Shown: positions 35,913 through 44,914, numbered from the stretch's first letter. The stretch is DNA of 64,000 nt from Neorhizobium galegae (GCF_017877135.1 NZ_JAGIPH010000003.1:1-64000), one strand, 5' to 3'. A program made the numbers and translations. The notes: generated from the sequence alone by a model not told the origin.

Positions 35913-36752
35913 ATGCAGGGCCTGACAGAGGAAACGCACCGGGTGATTGCGGATCTCGCCCGCCAGTACGGCCTCAGCGAGGATGCGGTTCTTGCCATGC
36001 TGATGGCGGTGCAGCGCGGGCAGGGCACCATGGCGCAGTTCAACATCGGTGAACTCGGCGGCAGCGGCCAGTGGATGCTGGGTGGCATGACCATGGTCGG
36101 CGACATGTTCAACTATGGCCTGAAGAACACCGTCGACAGTCTCTGCAATGCCCTGTCGCAGGCACTCGCCGCGGGGCGCATCGTTTTTCCGACAGAGACC
36201 GGCGGCGCCAGCGTCTGGTGGCCGCAGCACCTCGGTTCGCCGTCCAGCGCCGGCGCCCAGAACGACAGCGCCTATGCGGTTTTCCCAGCCCAACGGCGGC
36301 TCGCCATCAAGGATGCGGGCGGCGTGACGCTCTATGATACCGGCGATCACTTCATTTCCGGCGTCGGCCAGCAGCAGGGCAGCAATAGCGGGCTGACCTT
36401 CTCCAGCCAGTATGGCTCGTTTTCGGTATCGAGCCTGCGGCGTGCCGACGAACCGGCGGAGCCTGTGCAGCCACAGGAGGCGTGGGCGCCGCCGCTTTCG
36501 GACGTGCAGCCGTCCGCTGCCCCGAAAGTCCAGCCGCTCCAGCAGCAGCCCGCGGCTATCGTTGCGCCTGCACCCTCTGGCGAGGCCGCAGGGCAAGCGC
36601 CGCCGGCGCCTGCACCCTCCGGCTCCACCGCTCCCAAGGGTGCCGCCGAGATCATCGGTCTCATTGAAAAGCTCGCAAGCCTTCGCGAGGCAGGCATCCT
36701 GACCGACGCCGAATTTTCCGCCAAGAAGACCGAGCTTCTCGCCCGCCTGTAA
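35913..36752 (+). CDS. SHOCT-domain protein, otherwise unknown
   Basis: The 279-residue protein has three parts. The N-terminal region (about 1-170) begins MQGLTEETHRVIADLARQYG with a predicted helix, then a Gly/Met-rich segment (GGSGQWMLGGMTMVGDMFNYG, in parts) and an aromatic GASVWWPQHLG. The middle (about 175-240) is a Pro/Ala/Gln-rich linker. The C-terminal 35 residues form a SHOCT motif (IEKLASLREAGILTDAEF...KKTELLARL), a short oligomerisation helix. No signal peptide is seen. The gene is alone between a terminator and the ABC importer. Confidence 0.8.
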   Translation: MQGLTEETHRVIADLARQYGLSEDAVLAMLMAVQRGQGTMAQFNIGELGGSGQWMLGGMTMVGDMFNYGLKNTVDSLCNALSQALAAGRIVFPTETGGASVWWPQHLGSPSSAGAQNDSAYAVFPAQRRLAIKDAGGVTLYDTGDHFISGVGQQQGSNSGLTFSSQYGSFSVSSLRRADEPAEPVQPQEAWAPPLSDVQPSAAPKVQPLQQQPAAIVAPAPSGEAAGQAPPAPAPSGSTAPKGAAEIIGLIEKLASLREAGILTDAEFSAKKTELLARL

Positions 36753-36879
36753 TGGTCTTGCGGCGCAAATCCTCGCGTGCCGTCCGCATAATTCCAGTGC
36801 GCGAAATTCGACTTTGTCACACCTCTGTTAGACATCCATGATCTAGCGGCAGCAATCGCCATAGAGAAGGATTGCTGCC

Positions 36880-37863
36880 ATGAAGATGTTTGTCTCTGCC
36901 GTTTCCGCCCTCGTCGCCTTAGGCGCGCTTGCCGTGTCGGCCAACGCTGCCGATCTTGTCATCTATACCAGCCAGCCGAACGAGGATGCGCAGGCAACCG
37001 TCGATGGTTTCAAGGCGGCCAATCCGGGCGTCGATGTGCAGTGGGTCCGCGACGGGACCACCAAGATCATGGCAAAGCTGATGTCGGAGATCGAGGCCGG
37101 CAATCCCGTGGCCGACGTCCTTCTGATTGCCGATACGGTCACGCTCGAGCGCCTGAAGCAGGACAAGCGCCTGATGGCCTATCAATCGCCGGAAGCCAAG
37201 GCCTATGATGCCTCGCTCTACGATGCCGATGGCTACTACTATTCGACGAAGCTCATCACTACCGGCATCATGTACAACACGCAGGCCTCGATGAAGCCCG
37301 CAAGCTGGAAGGACCTGGCAAAGCCGGAAGCCAAGGGTCTTGTCGCGATGCCCAGCCCGCTCACCTCCGGCGCTGCCCTCATCCATGCCCAGACCCTGGT
37401 CGAAAATCCGGCACTGGGCTGGGATTATTATCGCGCGCTCAAAGATAACGGCGCCATTGCCGCCGGCGGCAACGGTGCGGTGCTTAAATCGGTTGCAAGC
37501 GGCGAAAAGGCCTATGGCGTCGTTGTGGATTACATGCCGATCCGCGAAAAGGCCAAGGGCGCACCGGTCGAGTTCGTCTTCCCCTCGGAAGGCGTCTCTG
37601 CCGTCACCGAGCCGGTCGCCATCATGAGCGCCACCAAGCATGCCGACGCGGCCAAGAAATTCGTCGATTACGTCTTGTCGGAAAAGGGTCAGGAAGGTTT
37701 TCTGAAGCTCGGCTATATCCCGGCCCGCAACGGCATGGCGCTTCCGGCCGGCTTTCCGGCCCGCGGCACGATCAAGGTGATGCCGCTCAAAGCCTCCGAC
37801 GCGCTGAAGAACACCGATACGGATCTGAAGACCTTCTCCGGCATCTTCGGCGGTAACGGCTGA
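36880..37863 (+). CDS. ABC importer periplasmic substrate-binding protein (ferric iron-like)
   Basis: The 327-residue exported protein has a signal peptide (cleavage near ANAADL) and then the FbpA/AfuA-like pattern VIYTSQPNEDAQATVDGF, FKAANPGVDVQWVRDGTTKIMAKL (in parts), LIADTVTLERLKQD and ITTGIMYNTQ. Neisserial FbpA binds iron with a Tyr-Tyr pair; here the matching region reads YGVVVDYMPIRE with a single Tyr, so iron is likely but not certain (phosphonates or other anions are alternatives). It is the first gene of a three-gene importer operon. Confidence 0.85.
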   Translation: MKMFVSAVSALVALGALAVSANAADLVIYTSQPNEDAQATVDGFKAANPGVDVQWVRDGTTKIMAKLMSEIEAGNPVADVLLIADTVTLERLKQDKRLMAYQSPEAKAYDASLYDADGYYYSTKLITTGIMYNTQASMKPASWKDLAKPEAKGLVAMPSPLTSGAALIHAQTLVENPALGWDYYRALKDNGAIAAGGNGAVLKSVASGEKAYGVVVDYMPIREKAKGAPVEFVFPSEGVSAVTEPVAIMSATKHADAAKKFVDYVLSEKGQEGFLKLGYIPARNGMALPAGFPARGTIKVMPLKASDALKNTDTDLKTFSGIFGGNG

Positions 37864-37877
37864 TTTCCAGGATCGCA

Positions 37878-39572
37878 ATGCGTGCCTCACGAACCAAGGC
37901 AAACGGCCAGCCCCACTGGCTGTTTGTCTTCGTCTTTGCCGCCCTTTGCCTGCTGAGCGTTCTGCCGCTCGGCCGGCTTGCCTTGACGGGCGCGCTGTCG
38001 CTCGCAAGAGGCGGCGGCGATGGACTGCTGTCTGATCCGGCGCTCTGGCAGGCGGTCTGGAATACGCTCACCACCTCCTTCCTCGGCATGGTGGTCGCGG
38101 TGTTCCTCGGCGGCGGTTTTGCGCTGCTTCTGACGCTGTTCGATATCCGCGGCCGCACGCTCCTCGGCTTCCTCTTCATGCTGCCGATGATGATCCCGCC
38201 GCAGGTGACGGCGCTCTCCTGGGTGGGGCTGACCGGACCCTCGAGCACGCTGTTGAAGGCGGTGGGACTTGCACCGCCGCTCGGCACGCCGCAGCCGCTC
38301 TATTCGATCGGCGGCATTGCCCTGCTGCTTGGCGTCCAGAATGCGCCGCTGGTCTATCTGGCGCTGCGGGCCGGGCTGCTGGCATTGCCGCGCGATGGCA
38401 TGGAGGCCGCACGGCTTGCCGGCGCCTCGGCCTTTCAGGTGATGAGGGACATCATCCTGCCGCTGGCGCTGCCGGGCTTTGCCGCCGGCGCCGCCATGGC
38501 GTTTGTCTCCAACGTCGGCAATTTCGGCATTCCCGCCATCCTTGGAATTCCAGCCTCGATCTATACGCTGCCCACCTTGATCTATGCAAAATTTGCGAGT
38601 TTCGGGCCGAGCACCTTTGGCGACATTTCGATCCTCTCGGGCTTCATCGCGCTGTTGTCGGTTGCCGGCCTGCTGGTCGAGGAACGCGTGCTGAAGGGCC
38701 GGGATTACCGGATCATCGGTCTGTCGGGCCGCACGGCCGTCTTTGCGTTGAAAGGCTGGCGGCTGCCCTGCGAGGCTCTGCTTGTCCTCTTGCTGGTCGT
38801 CATCCTCATCCTGCCCTTTGCCGCCTTGCTCGCAAGCTCGCTTGCCCCGGCCTATGGCGTGCCGCTCACCTTCAAGACAGCGACCTTCTATGCCTATGAG
38901 GAAGTGCTGCTGCGCCAGTCGATCACCCGCACCGCCTTCCAGAACTCCATCGTGCTCTCGCTTGCAACAGCGCTCGGTCTTCTTCTGGTGACGGTGCTGA
39001 TGGGCTATTTCGTTGCCCGCTCCAGCCGTCGGGTTGCTGCGCTGGTCGCTGCGCTTGCCGATATTCCCTACGCGCTGCCGGGCATCGTTCTTGCCGTCGC
39101 CTGCATTCTCTTGTTTGCCGCGCCGCTGCCGTTTTTCGGCGTGTCGATCTATGGCACGATCTGGATCCTGTTCTTCGCCTATCTCTCCAGCTTTCTTGCC
39201 GTCAGCCTGCGCCCCATTGCCAGCGCCTTTCGCCAGCTCGATCCGTCGCTGGAAGAGGCCGCCCGCCTGTCGGGAGCGGGTTTCTACCGCCGTCTGCGCG
39301 ATATTCTGGTGCCGCTCGTGGCGCCTGCTGCCGGTGCTGCCGTGATTCTCGTGTTCCTCATTGCCTGCAACGAACTCACCGTCTCGGCGCTCCTCTGGTC
39401 TGCCGGCACTCAGACGCTGGGGGTCGCCATCTACAATCTCGATGACAGCGGCAGTTTCAATCTGGCCTCGGCCCTTTCGGTCCTGGTGGTTGCCCTGGTG
39501 GTGGTCATGATGCTGCTGCTGGAACTGCTGGCCAAAAATCTGCCCAAGGGAGTGGTGCCATGGCGAAGCTGA
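37878..39572 (+). CDS. ABC importer fused permease (FbpB-like)
   Basis: The 564-residue inner-membrane protein has two tandem binding-protein-dependent permease domains, each with about six membrane spans and an EAA-type loop: MEAARLAGASAFQVMRDIILP in the first half (in parts) and LEEAARLSGAGFYRRLRDILVP in the second (in parts). One chain therefore supplies the whole translocation pore, as in FbpB/AfuB. It starts 15 bp after the binding-protein gene, and its end overlaps the ATPase gene by 13 bp. Confidence 0.92.
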   Translation: MRASRTKANGQPHWLFVFVFAALCLLSVLPLGRLALTGALSLARGGGDGLLSDPALWQAVWNTLTTSFLGMVVAVFLGGGFALLLTLFDIRGRTLLGFLFMLPMMIPPQVTALSWVGLTGPSSTLLKAVGLAPPLGTPQPLYSIGGIALLLGVQNAPLVYLALRAGLLALPRDGMEAARLAGASAFQVMRDIILPLALPGFAAGAAMAFVSNVGNFGIPAILGIPASIYTLPTLIYAKFASFGPSTFGDISILSGFIALLSVAGLLVEERVLKGRDYRIIGLSGRTAVFALKGWRLPCEALLVLLLVVILILPFAALLASSLAPAYGVPLTFKTATFYAYEEVLLRQSITRTAFQNSIVLSLATALGLLLVTVLMGYFVARSSRRVAALVAALADIPYALPGIVLAVACILLFAAPLPFFGVSIYGTIWILFFAYLSSFLAVSLRPIASAFRQLDPSLEEAARLSGAGFYRRLRDILVPLVAPAAGAAVILVFLIACNELTVSALLWSAGTQTLGVAIYNLDDSGSFNLASALSVLVVALVVVMMLLLELLAKNLPKGVVPWRS

Positions 39573-40585
39573 TCCTCAACCGTCTGTCGAAGGATTTCGG
39601 AACCGGGCGACCGGCCGTCGACGATGTGTCGCTGACCATTGGCGATGGCGGGTTCCTGGCGCTGCTCGGCCCCTCCGGCTGCGGAAAGACGACGGTGCTG
39701 CGCATGATTGCCGGTTTCGAGCAGCCGACGGACGGCGCGATCCTGCTTGGCGAGCGGGTGCTTGCCGATGCCTCCGCCATGGTGCCGCCGGAGCGGCGCA
39801 ACATGGCGATGGTGTTTCAGTCCTATGCGCTGTGGCCGCATATGAGCGTGGCGGAGAATGTCGGCTATCCGCTCAAAGTGCGGGGTATCACCGGCGAACG
39901 TCGCACAGCCAAGATTCGCGAGGCCTTGGCCGCGGTGCGTCTGGAAACCTATGCGGACCGGCGTCCGGCCGATCTTTCCGGCGGCCAGCGCCAGCGCGTG
40001 GCGCTGGCCCGCTGCCTGGTGACAGAACCGGATGTGGTGCTGCTGGACGAGCCGCTTGCCAATCTCGACCGGCACCTGCGCCAGGAGATGGAAGAGACGT
40101 TTCGCGAGTTTCACGCCCGCTCGCGCGCCACGATGATCTATGTCACGCATGACCAGGCGGAAGCCATGGCGCTGGCAACCGAGGTTGCCGTGATGTCGGA
40201 AGGCAGGCTGCTCCAGATGGCTGCCCCCGACGAAATCTATGCGCGCCCTCAGGGGCGGCTGGTCGGCGGACTGATCGGGCAGGGCGCGATCCTCTCCTTG
40301 CCGTGGCGCGAGCCGATGCCGCGCCAGCTGGACTGGCCGGCCCTGCAGGCCTGTTTCCATCCGCAGCCCGGAAGCCCGCTGGCCGATATTCTGGTGCGTC
40401 CGCAGGATGTGGTGATCTCCGATGAGGGGCTGGACGCGGTGGTCAGCGCCTGCGTGTTCGAAGGCGAGCGGCATGCGCTTCAGCTTCTGCTGAGTGACGG
40501 ACGGGTGCTGCGCGCCTTCAGCCGCCGTTCCGTGAGGGTGGGGGACGCCCTGCGGGTGGTGCTGCGTAGCGGCTGGCGGCTGTGA
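39560..40585 (+). CDS. ABC importer ATPase (FbpC-like)
   Basis: The 341-residue ATPase has Walker A GPSGCGKTT, the Q-loop VFQSYALWPHMSV, signature LSGGQRQRVALARCLV, Walker B VVLLDEPLANLD and the H-loop YVTHDQAEAMAL, followed by a C-terminal TOBE-type domain from about residue 240. It energises the permease encoded just upstream; the 13-bp overlap with that gene suggests coupled translation. No Fur-box-like element was recognised at the operon start. Confidence 0.95.
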   Translation: MAKLILNRLSKDFGTGRPAVDDVSLTIGDGGFLALLGPSGCGKTTVLRMIAGFEQPTDGAILLGERVLADASAMVPPERRNMAMVFQSYALWPHMSVAENVGYPLKVRGITGERRTAKIREALAAVRLETYADRRPADLSGGQRQRVALARCLVTEPDVVLLDEPLANLDRHLRQEMEETFREFHARSRATMIYVTHDQAEAMALATEVAVMSEGRLLQMAAPDEIYARPQGRLVGGLIGQGAILSLPWREPMPRQLDWPALQACFHPQPGSPLADILVRPQDVVISDEGLDAVVSACVFEGERHALQLLLSDGRVLRAFSRRSVRVGDALRVVLRSGWRL

Positions 40586-40728
40586 CGGTGCTTAAATCTC
40601 TGTTTGAGGTTTTTCCCGATTTTCTCTGGACGGTAAAATTCAACGGTTGATGGTGCTTACCGTCTCGGGCAGTTTGTCGTCCATCGTCCCGGTGTGCCGC
40701 ATCGGCTTGCGAAGGACAGGAGGTTTTC

Positions 40729-41646
40729 ATGGCTCTCACTTATGCCGTCTATGACGTCTTCACCGATACCCGGCTTGCCGGAAACCCTCTGGCGGTTGTC
40801 TTCGGCGCCGATGCGATGACGGATGAGGCCATGCAGGCGCTGGCGCGCGAGACCAACCTGTCGGAAACCGTGTTCGTCCAGACCTCGGCCAATCCGGCCC
40901 ATGCGGCAAAGCTGCGTATTTTTACGCCGACGCGGGAATTGCCGTTTGCCGGCCATCCGACGGTCGGAGCGGCCATTGCGATTGCGGAGCGGACGCATGC
41001 GGATGAGCGCCCGGACCTCGATCTCGTCTGCGTGCTGGAGGAAAATGTCGGGCCGGTGCGCTGCGCCGTGCGGCTGGCCTCCGGCGAGGCAAGCTTTGCC
41101 GAATTCGATCTGCCGCGCATGCCGCAGCGCATCCAGCTGGGTCTCGACCGGCAGGGGCTTGCCGATGCGCTGGGAGTGAAACCCGGCGATCTCGGCTTTG
41201 AAAACCATGTGCCATCGGTGTGGAGCGCCGGCGTGCCATTCCTGATGGTGCCGTTGCATAATCTTGCCGCCGTCGAAGGCATCGAGTTCGATGGCATGCT
41301 GTGGGAGCGCGCGGCGCCGCTGGTGGAGGGCCGGCTTGCCTCCGTCTATGCCTATTGCCGCGGCGGCGTGCACCATGCGGCGCGCTTTCACACCCGCATG
41401 TTTTCCCCCGATATGGGAATTTCCGAGGATCCGGCAACCGGGGCTGCGGCGGCAGCGCTCTCGGGCGCAATCCACCATTTCGATGCGCTTCCGGACGGCC
41501 ACCATCCGGTACTGATCGAGCAGGGCGTCGAGATGGGGCGCCCCTCCTTCATTCATCTGCACATCGATGTGAAGGAAAGTTCAATTGCGCGCGCGCGCAT
41601 TGGCGGGCAGGCTGTGAAGGTGGCATCGGGAGTTTTCCATCTCTGA
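40729..41646 (+). CDS. PhzF-family isomerase-like protein
   Basis: The 305-residue protein shows YAVYDVFTDTRLAGNPLAVV (N-terminal, in parts), ETNLSETVFV with the catalytic-type Glu, TPTRELPFAGHPTVGAA and the C-terminal MGISEDPATGAAAAAL. PhzF proteins are diaminopimelate-epimerase-like. PhzF itself isomerises a phenazine precursor, but most homologues, including this stand-alone one, have unknown substrates. AGGAGG lies eight bases upstream of the ATG. Confidence 0.92.
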   Translation: MALTYAVYDVFTDTRLAGNPLAVVFGADAMTDEAMQALARETNLSETVFVQTSANPAHAAKLRIFTPTRELPFAGHPTVGAAIAIAERTHADERPDLDLVCVLEENVGPVRCAVRLASGEASFAEFDLPRMPQRIQLGLDRQGLADALGVKPGDLGFENHVPSVWSAGVPFLMVPLHNLAAVEGIEFDGMLWERAAPLVEGRLASVYAYCRGGVHHAARFHTRMFSPDMGISEDPATGAAAAALSGAIHHFDALPDGHHPVLIEQGVEMGRPSFIHLHIDVKESSIARARIGGQAVKVASGVFHL

Positions 41647-42001
41647 CCGGATGTGACCGGCGCTCAGATATTCGCACCGACGTTGGGAACCGGAAGCCGG
41701 CCCCGGCGTTATGAGGGCCGACGGGAGTAGGGTCATGCGCGTGCCAGCCATCAAGAGTGTTTCAAACCGACGGGAAAGCGGCAGCTGTTGTCCTGTGCTT
41801 GAGGGCCGATCCCGTAGAGCCCTTTTCCGCAGCACGGCGTTTAGCCTCCGTGCGACCGTCAGGAACTAGCGGCTCGCACGACAGCCCCTTGTTCATCTTT
41901 CCACGCAAGCAGACAGACTATCGCCGTGTTGTTGAGGCGTAAGGCTGCCCGCCCCTGGGCGCCAGCGATGATTCGCAACATGCCGATGATGAGGAGTACC
42001 C
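41647..42001. other. Intergenic stretch, no confident gene
   Basis: A 355-bp gap. The only frame with a plausible ribosome binding site starts at ATG 41736 (44 codons, Arg/Ser-rich), which I do not trust. No terminator, tRNA or repeat was seen apart from the strong GAGGAG ribosome binding site of the next gene. Confidence 0.5.
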
Positions 42002-42223
42002 ATGATCAGAAGTGAGAAGAGGCCAAGCGACGACCCGTTGAACTCCGAGGATCTGGCGCGATGCCAGCAGGTGTTCGAACGGTTGCGCAGCGAACTCTGC
42101 CCGGATGATGATCAGGAAGAGACAAACCGGCTCGCAGCCATCACCATGGAACTCTATCGTCAGGGCGTGCGCCGGGAAGACCTGCTGCGCGACATGGTGG
42201 CAGCCGCACGCGGACATCATTGA
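42002..42223 (+). CDS. Small conserved-type hypothetical protein (73 residues)
   Basis: The acidic, helical 73-residue protein (CQQVFERLRSELCPDDDQEE, in parts, then NRLAAITMELYRQGVRREDLLRDMV) has a GAGGAG ribosome binding site and a clean terminator after it. Its layout resembles the 86-residue product at 59393 (a helix, an Asp/Glu-rich part, then a motif ending in a short helix), a pattern frequent in rhizobia. The function is unknown and it is probably cytoplasmic. Confidence 0.75.
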   Translation: MIRSEKRPSDDPLNSEDLARCQQVFERLRSELCPDDDQEETNRLAAITMELYRQGVRREDLLRDMVAAARGHH

Positions 42224-42275
42224 GACACCGCCGCTGTCCTCCTGAGGATTCGGGAAGACGGCTACCACCACAGAC

Positions 42276-42305
42276 AAGGCGCGGACCGCAAGGCCGCGCC
42301 TTTTT
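42276..42305 (+). terminator. Rho-independent terminator
   Basis: GGCGCGG (42278-42284) pairs with CCGCGCC (42294-42300), followed by TTTTT. It ends the small gene at 42002. Confidence 0.88.
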
Positions 42306-42587
42306 CATGCGCAGAGGTCGCCCCGACCGCCAGACGCTTCCGGCCCTTGAGGGGGCCTTCCTGAAACCCGGTCGAAGCGCGTAGCCTGAGGTGGAGTTTC
42401 CTGGGCAATTGTCGCCCGCCGCGCGCAGCTTGACGTTTACGTAAACTGCGTTTTATATCCAAAAGTGGCGCACGTCGGAGACGCAGGCCTGTCACAGCAT
42501 GCGAAATCTCTAGCCATCCGGCGTCCCAGATCGGCGGCTGCTGCTGCACCGCGCGCTCTTCGTAAACGGCATCCTGGGGAGGACATC

Positions 42588-43553
42588 ATGCCATTGCCGA
42601 AAACTCTTAAAACCTTGCGCCTGCCGGCCATTGCTGCCCCGATGTTTCTGGCCTCGGGGCCGGATCTGGTTGTGGAGACCTGCCGAGGCGGCATTCTGGG
42701 CACGTTTCCGGCGCTCAATCAGCGCAGCACGCAAGGTTTTGTCGACTGGCTGGACGAGATCCGAGCGCGGCTGCAACCGCATCCGGATGCAGCACCCTTT
42801 GGGGTCAATCTCATCGTCCATCGTTCCAACCCGCGACTGGAGGCTGATCTGGCAGCGGTGGTCGCGCACCGTGTGCCGCTCGTCATCACGTCGCTCGGCG
42901 CGGTGCCGGAGGTCGTGAAAGCAGTACAGTCCTATGGCGGCCTGGTGTTTCATGATGTGATCAGCCGCCGTCATGCGGAAAAGGCGGCAGAAGCGGGCGT
43001 CGACGGCATTATTGCCGTCTGTGCCGGCGCCGGCGGCCATGCGGGTACGCTGAGCCCCTTTGCGCTTTTGCCTGAAATCCGCTCCTTCTTCGGCGGAACG
43101 CTTGTGCTGTCGGGCGCAATCAGCAACGGCGCGCAGATTGCCGCCGCCCGGCTGATGGGCGCAGACCTTGCCTATCTCGGCACCCGCTTCCTGGTGACCC
43201 GCGAATCCATGGTGAGCGAGGCCCAGAAGCACATGACGCTTGAAGCGCGGGCGGGTGATATCGTCTACACCGATGCCATTTCCGGCGTAAACGCCAATTT
43301 CCTCAAGAAGAGCATCGTGGCCGCCGGCCTTGATCCGGCCAATCTGGTCTCCCACGGACCGATGGACCTGGGCAGCGAAGCAAAGGCCTGGAAAACGGTC
43401 TGGTCGGCCGGGCAGGGTGTTTCGGGCATTGATGACGTGCCGGCGACGGCCGACCTCTGCGACAGGCTGGCGCGCGAATACGCCTGCGCCATGCTGGATG
43501 CGCGGGCCGATCCGTTCCTCGCCCGGGCTCAAGAGGCGATCAAGCCCTTGTGA
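42588..43553 (+). CDS. Nitronate monooxygenase / 2-nitropropane dioxygenase-like protein
   Basis: The 321-residue FMN-dependent TIM barrel begins with LRLPAIAAPMFLASGPDLV. Later motifs are FGVNLIVHRSNPRL, the catalytic-type His and glycine-rich loop CAGAGGHAGTLSPF, VLSGAISNG and MGADLAYLGTRFL for phosphate binding. The family oxidises propionate 3-nitronate or related nitronates. ATG 42588 is preceded by GGGGAGGA; the frame extends further upstream without support. Confidence 0.92.
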   Translation: MPLPKTLKTLRLPAIAAPMFLASGPDLVVETCRGGILGTFPALNQRSTQGFVDWLDEIRARLQPHPDAAPFGVNLIVHRSNPRLEADLAAVVAHRVPLVITSLGAVPEVVKAVQSYGGLVFHDVISRRHAEKAAEAGVDGIIAVCAGAGGHAGTLSPFALLPEIRSFFGGTLVLSGAISNGAQIAAARLMGADLAYLGTRFLVTRESMVSEAQKHMTLEARAGDIVYTDAISGVNANFLKKSIVAAGLDPANLVSHGPMDLGSEAKAWKTVWSAGQGVSGIDDVPATADLCDRLAREYACAMLDARADPFLARAQEAIKPL

Positions 43554-43792
43554 AAGCGCCCTCGCAGGCCTGATCGAACGATCCAGCATACGCCAAGTCT
43601 TTGGCGCCCATGATCTTTTTGTGCATCGCGCGTTGCCGGCTTCGCCGTTCACGAATTGATGACGGAGATGCAACCGATCGGGCGGTTGAAGCCTCTGCAA
43701 TCCGCGCCCATGTTCTTCCTGCGTCACCGAATATGGACGTGGACAGGCGTCCGGCACTCCGGTTCTGGACGCGCCGTAAAAGGATTTGAGCC

Positions 43793-44020
43793 ATGAAGCG
43801 CATTCTCGTTACCTGCACCATTGCCCTTTTGGGGGCCGGCACGCTTGCCTTTGCAGAGGACCTGCATCACGCCAGCGAAGGTCGCCTCAGCATTGGTGCG
43901 ATCGGAAGCACCGTGCAGCAGGTGTCTGTGGAGAACGGCGAGCGATACAGCGAACTGTACCGTGTGAAGCCGGACCACACGCTGACGCTTGTGTCGCGCA
44001 CCGCCCTGTCGGACGGCTGA
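43793..44020 (+). CDS. Small exported protein (75 residues)
   Basis: It has an N-terminal signal peptide (MKRILVTCTIALLGAGTLAF, cleavage near AFAED) and a mature part of about 53 residues with GRLSIGAIGSTVQQVSVENGE. No family is recognised with confidence. A terminator follows at 44083, so it is a single-gene unit. A periplasmic location is likely. Confidence 0.75.
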   Translation: MKRILVTCTIALLGAGTLAFAEDLHHASEGRLSIGAIGSTVQQVSVENGERYSELYRVKPDHTLTLVSRTALSDG

Positions 44021-44082
44021 TATTTTGGCAAGGGCAGTCTGCTGCCCTTGCACGCTCCTTCTGAGAGGAAAGAGTGCAAGCG

Positions 44083-44104
44083 CCCGCCGTCCTGGCGGGT
44101 TTTT
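44083..44104 (+). terminator. Rho-independent terminator
   Basis: CCCGCC/GGCGGG (44083-44088 and 44094-44099), loop GTCCT, followed by five T. It terminates the small exported protein gene. Confidence 0.85.
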
Positions 44105-44154
44105 CGTGCCCGCGCTCCTGGTGTAGCCTTACCCGCATCGGCCCGCAGGACAGC

Positions 44155-44184
44155 AAAAAGCCCCCGAAGCCGTTGGCTGGGGGC
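44155..44184 (-). terminator. Rho-independent terminator of DUF1127 gene 2
   Basis: GCCCCC (44160-44165) and GGGGGC (44179-44184) pair with an inner AGCC/GGCT stem; AAAAA at 44155-44159 becomes the T-tract on the minus strand. It lies about 80 bp past the stop of the 44264 gene. Confidence 0.82.
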
Positions 44185-44263
44185 CATCATTCTGCCGATC
44201 TTCCTATGCTCGCTCCGCGGCCGCTTCATGCGGCCCGCCTGGAATGGAGCATGCTGTTTCCGA

Positions 44264-44407
44264 TTAACGGAAAGAGCGCGATGCGATCGAACGGATGTCG
44301 TAGCGGGTCAGGCCGATGTCGCTGAGCGCCTGGGTGGACAGGTTGCCCAGTTCGTTCATGGTACGGCGGTAGCTGATCCAGCTCTTGGCGAGACGAATCG
44401 GGTTCAT
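44264..44407 (-). CDS. DUF1127 small protein, copy 2
   Basis: The 47-residue basic protein shows SWISYRRTMNELGNLSTQALSDIGLTRYDIRSIA (motif core RTMNELGNLS and DIGLTRYDIR), the DUF1127 pattern. Family members in alphaproteobacteria are arginine-rich; one, CcaF1 of Rhodobacter, binds RNA and affects RNA turnover and stress responses, and others influence growth phase or metabolism. It is a single-gene unit with its own terminator; a TGCAGTGCA motif lies 83 bp upstream of the start. Confidence 0.9.
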   Translation of the reverse strand: MNPIRLAKSWISYRRTMNELGNLSTQALSDIGLTRYDIRSIASRSFR

Positions 44408-44489
44408 GGGGATCTTCCTCGAATGTGTTGGTCCGTCGACGGGTTCGTCAGCGGCGATGACGGTCTTATACATCCGCATAATTAGAATG

Positions 44490-44498
44490 TGCAGTGCA
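44490..44498 (-). promoter_or_regulatory. TGCA-S-TGCA motif, site 2 (DUF1127 gene 2)
   Basis: On the minus strand it reads TTGCACTGCACATTCTAAT. It is the second of four similar elements, about 83 bp upstream of the 44407 start and correctly placed for an activator site ahead of the promoter. Confidence 0.5.
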
Positions 44499-44609
44499 AA
44501 AACCAGGCGACTGCCATGCGTTTGTGCAATGTGCTGAACAAATTTGCGTCTTTGGGTAAAAAATGAGCGCCACAGTCGGCGGCCCAACGAAGGAAAAATG
44601 CGCATAAAA

Positions 44610-44639
44610 AAAACGCCCCCCGGAGGCGGGAGGCGTTTT
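44610..44639 (-). terminator. Rho-independent terminator of DUF1127 gene 1
   Basis: AAAACGCC (44610-44617) pairs with GGCGTTTT (44632-44639); the C-run and G-run inside extend the stem. On the minus strand it ends in a long T-tract (44606-44613). Confidence 0.88.
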
Positions 44640-44679
44640 GAGAAGCAGGACGAAAGCCTGCTGCAGCGGATGCTATTCG

Positions 44680-44826
44680 TTAGATGCCGACAGCCGTGCG
44701 GGCAACGCGACGGATTTCGGCGCGGCCGATGCCGAGGTCGTTCAGTTCGCGGTCCGACATGCGGCCGAGTTCCGAAACGGTCTGACGATACTTGCGCCAG
44801 TTGGTGAGCGAGCGAGCGATATTCAT
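44680..44826 (-). CDS. DUF1127 small protein, copy 1
   Basis: The 48-residue basic protein (MNIARSLTNWRKYRQTVSEL then GRMSDRELNDLGIGRAEIRRVAR) is a typical DUF1127 member and a clear paralogue of the 44264 product. ATG 44826 lies nine bases after AAGGAC; an in-frame ATG two codons earlier (44832) is too close. It is transcribed separately from copy 2, because each has its own motif and terminator, and it is the nearest gene downstream of the anti-SD small RNA at 45057. Confidence 0.92.
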   Translation of the reverse strand: MNIARSLTNWRKYRQTVSELGRMSDRELNDLGIGRAEIRRVARTAVGI

Positions 44827-44905
44827 GGTCATGTCCTTCTTTGGTTCCTGCCGAGGCCCCGCTTGGGTCGGGCGCCTCTCAAATCGATTGAATGGGGTTA
44901 TATGC

Positions 44906-44914
44906 TGCACTGCG
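44906..44914 (-). promoter_or_regulatory. TGCA-S-TGCA motif, site 3 (DUF1127 gene 1)
   Basis: On the minus strand it reads TTATACGCAGTGCAGCATATAA, given here as TATACGCAGTGCAGCATA. It lies 80 bp upstream of the 44826 start. The TA-rich flanks resemble a LysR-type T-N11-A element. Confidence 0.5.

Noticed and set aside
41736..41870. Possible 44-codon ORF between the PhzF gene and the small gene at 42002
   Set aside because: The composition is Arg/Ser-rich with no family pattern, and the ribosome binding site is weak.
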